A DNA stretch of 64,000 nucleotides from Heterodera schachtii (taxonomy: Eukaryota > Nematoda > Chromadorea > Rhabditida > Heteroderidae). The notes beneath the pieces were generated by a model. The model ran no database searches. It was not told where the DNA came from and worked only from the letters and a program-made list of their open reading frames with translations. The position numbers and the translations under genes were made by a program. Below, piece by piece: positions 59,020-64,000 of this stretch (its first letter is position 1; each line of letters begins with the position of its first letter). The DNA lies in contig SIJG01000092.1 of NCBI GenBank assembly GCA_023374025.1, positions 62,001 to 126,000 on the forward strand, given 5' to 3'.

Positions 59020-59676
59020 TAGAGACCGGATTTTTATGTTTTTACATATTTTTTTTGCGGCTTAGTTATGGCGAGAGAAGCCCAAAAATAGCATTATCTC
59101 TGAACAATTTTTGATTTAGAGCGACTTATAAAAACATAAAAACACATATTTTGGCGTTTTGGCACATAAAATATGTTAGCACATATTTTGGGGTTTGGCA
59201 CATATTTTGCACATATTTTGGCATTTTTGAGAAAAATTTGCAATAAAAATACAAGAAAATTGAAAAATACACCCCTAAAAATCGACTTTTTTCCTAATTA
59301 TTAACATAATTTTCAAATTAAGAAATTTTTTCTTTGTTTGTAGAAACTAATTAAATCTCGAATTCATTAATTCGTCATTGGATTTCGAAGTTCTCTGCTG
59401 GAACTTTCAATTTATAGAAATGATTTATCAAAAAAAGACAATTTTACCCCAAACACTTCGAAATGTATTTGATTTGCGTTGTATGGGCTAAAAATGATAA
59501 AGAATGAGATTTTTGGGAATTTTTATGCAAAAACACACTTATTTTTTCAATTTTTAACACATATTTTAGCACATATTTTGGCATTTTTGGGGGTTTTTAG
59601 CACATATTTCAGCATTTTTTAGCACATATTTTATTACATATTTCAGGATTTTTAGCACATAAAAACCTGGTCTCTA
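59020..59676. mobile_element. hAT-type element, 657 bp, sibling of 46762
   Basis: Left end TAGAGACCGGATTTTTATG; right end complementary except for two changes (CCTGG for CCGG region). Holds about 120 bases (59450-59570) missing from the 46762 copy. Only ATTAT is shared by the two flanks, so a clear target duplication is lacking. Confidence 0.85.
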
Positions 59677-60253
59677 ATTATCACACATGTATAAAGTCAT
59701 CACTTCAAATTAAACATTAAGTGAAAATTCAAAAAGTAAAATGAATAAAACTGAAATAATAAAGCAATGACACAAAAGCATTAAATTATTTATATATATT
59801 CTTATGAAAATCTCAATTCCTTAAAATTAAAATAATGTTGTCGGAATAATTATTGGAAACTGAAAAATAATTTTATGTATTTATGAAAAGATAAAAATAC
59901 ATAAAATAATGCATTTATTAATAACTTATTTAAAAATTGCACATTCATTGATTTTTAACAATCGAGCAAGCGTTAGCATGAAGCCAAGCAATAAAAAATT
60001 AAAATAAATTGCTACAAATAAATGTTTATAGTTCAATGATATTTTCTAAATTTATAGATATTTTGTTCATTTAAATGGCATAAATAAAATAAATAAATGA
60101 CTTAATTTATTATTTATGAAAAACATATTTTAATACACAGTGATATTCCAAAATAGAACTTAATATAAGCTAAATAAAATTACATATGACATAAATTAAA
60201 AAGAATATTTTTAATAACAAATCTAAATTTTTTCTCTAATATTGAAATCAATC

Positions 60254-60291
60254 ATGGAACTGGACGCTTTAGATTAGAGTAGTAGCCAGAC
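60254..60291 (+). pseudogene. IEL-type micro-exon, frameshifted, donor intact
   Basis: M-E-L-D-A-L-D, then a stop in the original frame; GTGAGT at 60292 is intact, followed by TACTTTGAATAAAAGAGCA. The upstream flank matches 9310-9450 closely. Confidence 0.35.
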
Positions 60292-60534
60292 GTGAGTTAC
60301 TTTGAATAAAAGAGCAAAATTTACTCCAATTAACAGTAATTACTTAATTAATAAATAACCAATATAATTAATTTATTTTAAAAAAATATTACCAAAATAA
60401 TAAAATTTAAAATAAAATTTAAAAAGGTGCATTCAATTTTTTATAAGTATTTATTTTAAAAAACCAAAAACCTAAATTGATTAGACAATATAAAAATGTA
60501 AAGTTTTTAATAAAGAAAATAATTGTTTTTCTAA

Positions 60535-60660
60535 TAATTCAAAAACCAGGAGACCAAAAACCGACCAAACCGAAAACCGGGCCTATCGTTTTTTCATCTT
60601 CGGTTTTTCATTTTCGGTTTTTCATTTTCTTTGTTTTTCAGATCTAAAAATACACCCCTA
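60535..60660 (+). repeat. CCGGTTTTCGG-type repeat
   Basis: Copy of the block at 9720, extended by a TTTTTCATTTTCGG run and AAATACACCCCTAAAG. Marks the right end of recognisable mosaic modules in the window. Confidence 0.5.
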
Positions 60661-63600
60661 AAGTTTCCTGGCTGGCCCAAAAATTCTCAATTTTCTTAAA
60701 AAATTGGCTAATAATTGCAAAAAATTGTCATTTTCGGTGAAAAATATGTAAAATATTATATAAATGATTAAAATTAAGTTAATTTAACAACCTATGCTTA
60801 AAAAATTTATATTTTCTTAAAAATTAAAAGCCTGGCAATCTTATTATTTCGTCTATTCTTACTTAAAATTATATTTTAATATTTCTCTTGTGTTTTTGCA
60901 GATGATTGCGGCATTCTGCGGGTCAAAATTAACATTTATTCATAAGAAAATATAAATTTTAATTTAAAAAATTCATTTAAAAATATGCTAATTTTAAATT
61001 TTTCCTTAGTTTTTTATTTTTAGATTTCTTTACACGAATTTATTAAAAATTTAAATTAAAAAGATACATTAAAATTAAATTTTCAATAAATTTTACTTTC
61101 TTCTCAATTAATGGCGAGATTATATAATTTTTTATTTTGAAATTTATTTATAAGATCTGAATATTATTATCGCATTGGCTAAAAATAAAAACAATTATAA
61201 TTTTATACAAAATTTCATTTTTATTATAATTTCATTGACTTTTTACAATTATATTTTTTAACTTTTCCGGTAAATTTATTTGTTTTTATTATTACCTAAT
61301 AGGTTATCATTTCTATATTAATCAAATTGATTTTATTAATTTTTTAAGCTAGCTTTTGAGGGTTTTTCTATTACGAATTATAATTTTTGAGAATTTTTAT
61401 CAACGGTTTATTTCTGTCCTTTTTAATTTATGCTTTGCATCTTAAAAACAAATTAATTATTGCACATAAAAAAAAGGCATTCTGACAGGTCTAATTTAAA
61501 CTTTTATTTTTTGCTTTAATTTTATGTTGCACAAATTATTTTTATAGTTTTAATTTAATTTAAATTAACTCGTTGAAAATTGCGTTACATTCTTGGGTTG
61601 AGAGTGCTCTTAAATTCTTTAAAAATTTCAAAATAAATTTAAATATAAATGAAGATTTTTTGATTTATATATATTTTCGTTATTAGGTTATTATATCTTT
61701 TTCAAAGTAAATACGTGGACCTCATATAGCCGAGAATTCCGTTTTTATTCCTGTTCCGTGCAAATTCCGAATATATTCGATTTTTTATAATTTATTTCCA
61801 TAAAAATGTTTTTATGACTCTTTAAGCTTTTCGCTTCGTTTAGGAAATATTTTAATTAATTTGATTATTAAATTCTCTAAAATAAATTAATTGCTGTCTA
61901 ATTATTTAATTATTTTTTCTACCTTTTTTTAAATTTAATAATTATTTAGCAGAGATTTATTAATATTTATTTTCATTATTATTAACGAACTATTATATGT
62001 ATTATATAAATTAAATATTATTTCAATATATAATTTTTATAAAAAATAAATTGTTAAAATTTCTTTTTTAAGTTATACATAAATGAGAATTCAATGTTAA
62101 ATTAACATTGGTATAAAACCATTAATTCAAAAAAACTAATACGTGAAAAGTTCTGCAACTCACTTTTACATTGAAACCAATTTAAATAAAAAGAAAAATA
62201 TTATTATTACATACGAATGATTTGTATATGGTAAATTTTTATATTTTATTCTATTTACATTATATATCTGGTTCATTTAGTTGTGGATTATTCTTTTCTT
62301 TTTTTTACATTTTTTAGTTTATCACTAAAATAGATATTCTTATGTTAATTTTTTTATTAAATAAAAAAATTGGGATTATTTTTTGATGAAAATAAATACT
62401 TTTTCAATAATATTAGAAAATTTCATTAATTTGCATGAGAAAAATTATTTTTATGTCCTTTATTTGCAAAAAATTTAAAAATCAAATCGTATTGTATTTT
62501 AAAATTTCTTATGTTTAGAATAAAAAATTTATATTTTTAAATCAATTGGAAAAATAAAAATATATGTTCAATTCTCTTATTTTGTTTTTTATGTAAAAAA
62601 GGAAGAAAAACATATTTATCCTTTTATGTCATTAATTCATTTAAAATGAGGACTAAAAATGAGAAAAATTATATTTTTTAAAAATCAAAATCGTATTGTA
62701 TTTTAAAATTTGTTATTTTTAGAAGAAAAATTTATATTTTTAAATCAATGAAGGAAATTTATTATTAAATAATCTTTTTAATGTTTTGCGGGTTCACTGC
62801 TTATATAATTAAAAGAAATGAGATAATTTAAATAATCCTGCCCAGAAGCAATATTTGAATTTTTGACAATTTAAATATATGAGAAAAAAATAAACATTTA
62901 TAAGTTCAGCAAAAACAATAAATAAAATGTAAACAAATTAAAAAATTAAATGATTATAAGGAGAAAATTTTAAATAAAAATTTATATTTAAATCTTTATA
63001 TATTTATTATCAAATTATATTCATTTACAAATTCAAAAGCACATAAAATGTATCATCCATATGAAAAACAGCTGCGTGTGAATTGGAAGTTACCAAAAAT
63101 AAATGATAAACATCTTTTTTTATTGAAATTTTTTAGTTTATAATGTTAAAATCATATAATTAAAAAAGAAAAATATTGCAAAGAAATAAATTAATTATTA
63201 AAAAAAACCTTTACAATCCGATGAATTTGTTCATTACGAGAAAGCACATGAAATAAAATGAAAATTAAAAAAAACAAAGAAAAGCATTTAATTAAATAAT
63301 ATATTTTTACAAAAAAGAAAATTTTTATAATTAATTTCTTTTTTAACTATTTTACACATATCATAAAACAAAAAATGAAATAATAAATGAAAATTGAAGA
63401 TTGAAAAAATCAATAGTTTATAAATTTTAATAAAATTTAATTCCTAAAGATTAACAATAATTCTCAAAAAGTTGACAAATGCTTTTCCAGTGAAAAAAAA
63501 GCAATTAGTAGTCATGGGCTGAAAATGAGTAATACATAAAAGGCACAACATCAATGATATTCTTCAATTTATTAGCAATTAATAAGAAAAACATTTAAAA

Positions 63601-64000
63601 ATATTAGCATTAAAAATGAAATTAAAATAAACAAAATTTAAATTTAATTGTCAATAATTTTTTTAAACAAAATATGAATTTGATTTTGATTGTATTAATC
63701 CATGAAAAATGAATGAAAAATATAAAAATTAATTTAAATTAAGTTGAAACCTAATTATAAATTCAAACGATAATACATATTAGCTCGAATACATGTTGAT
63801 AACAGAAATTCAAAATATTCTATAATCTATTAAAACATAATAAATAATGTGAAATATTAAAAATTAACAATTTAATAAAAATATTTTTTAATGGCTTTCA
63901 CAATAAGCAACAAAAGAATAATTTTTTGGAGAAATAAATCCGATAATTTTATAATAAAAAAATAATTTAAAAATAAATTATTTAATTTATCTTAATTTTT
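60661..64000. other. Low-complexity AT-rich sequence, no gene seen
   Basis: T-rich to about 62760, then A-rich to the end. A local repeat, AATCGTATTGTATTTTAAAAT, occurs at 62485 and 62690. I found no exon core, element terminus or RNA gene here. Confidence 0.4.

Noticed and set aside
1..64000. AT-rich bacterial, plastid or mitochondrial DNA
   Set aside because: No dense coding, no tRNA or rRNA recognised, and abundant hAT-type elements with 8-bp duplications fit nuclear DNA.

Overview
This is a eukaryotic genomic window, by eye about four-fifths A+T, with no long open reading frame outside one transposable element and no tRNA or rRNA gene that I can recognise. Numerous hAT-type DNA transposon remnants (8-bp target duplications, CAGGG/TAGGG/TAGAG termini), a non-autonomous LTR-type element, long AT-rich spacers and splice-like signals (GTGAGT donors, ..TTTCATAG/ATTCAG acceptors) point to an invertebrate animal. 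A nematode is my best guess, but nothing in the sequence proves it.

The background is not unique sequence. Most of 1-20 kb and 41-60 kb is a mosaic of a limited set of AT-rich segments recurring many times with 70-95% similarity by eye. At fixed positions inside these segments sit short G+C-richer cores, typically 36-45 nt. Many cores translate into related peptides that diverge at third codon positions and end at GTGAGT or a degraded form of it. Two sets are clearest: about 12-codon cores of the type I-E-L-x-x-I-x-F, and 12-codon cores ending S/L-E-D-T. I read these as micro-exons, mostly decayed, of a tandemly amplified multi-exon gene family. Coding status is inferred, not shown.

Layout. 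1-20.5 kb: mosaic repeats with exon-like cores, a 277-bp hAT MITE (11.06 kb), a fold-back element (15.2-15.7 kb), and an element with 13 terminal 14-bp subrepeats on one side (18.0-19.1 kb). 20,587-35,302: two tandem copies of a 7,359-bp unit, apparently differing only by one TA dinucleotide, each carrying its own copy of an hAT element. 35.3-37.1 kb: low-complexity sequence with two short unassigned ORFs. 37,099-41,110: a minus-strand element with identical 385-bp LTRs, tRNA-type primer site and purine tract, but no reverse transcriptase seen. Its single Asn/Gln-rich ORF is split by a 965-bp hAT element with a perfect 8-bp target duplication. The whole element sits inside one of the SEDT exon-like cores. 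41-60 kb: more mosaic repeats with at least five further hAT-type insertions, some nested, and a GC-rich snapback (54.0-54.2 kb). 60.6-64 kb: T-rich then A-rich sequence in which I see no gene.

The elements and cassettes fit together as a locus in which short coding cassettes in near-constant AT-rich introns were duplicated and shuffled, then eroded and repeatedly hit by transposons. Several insertions can be dated relative to each other because the empty site can be deduced from paralogues in the same window.
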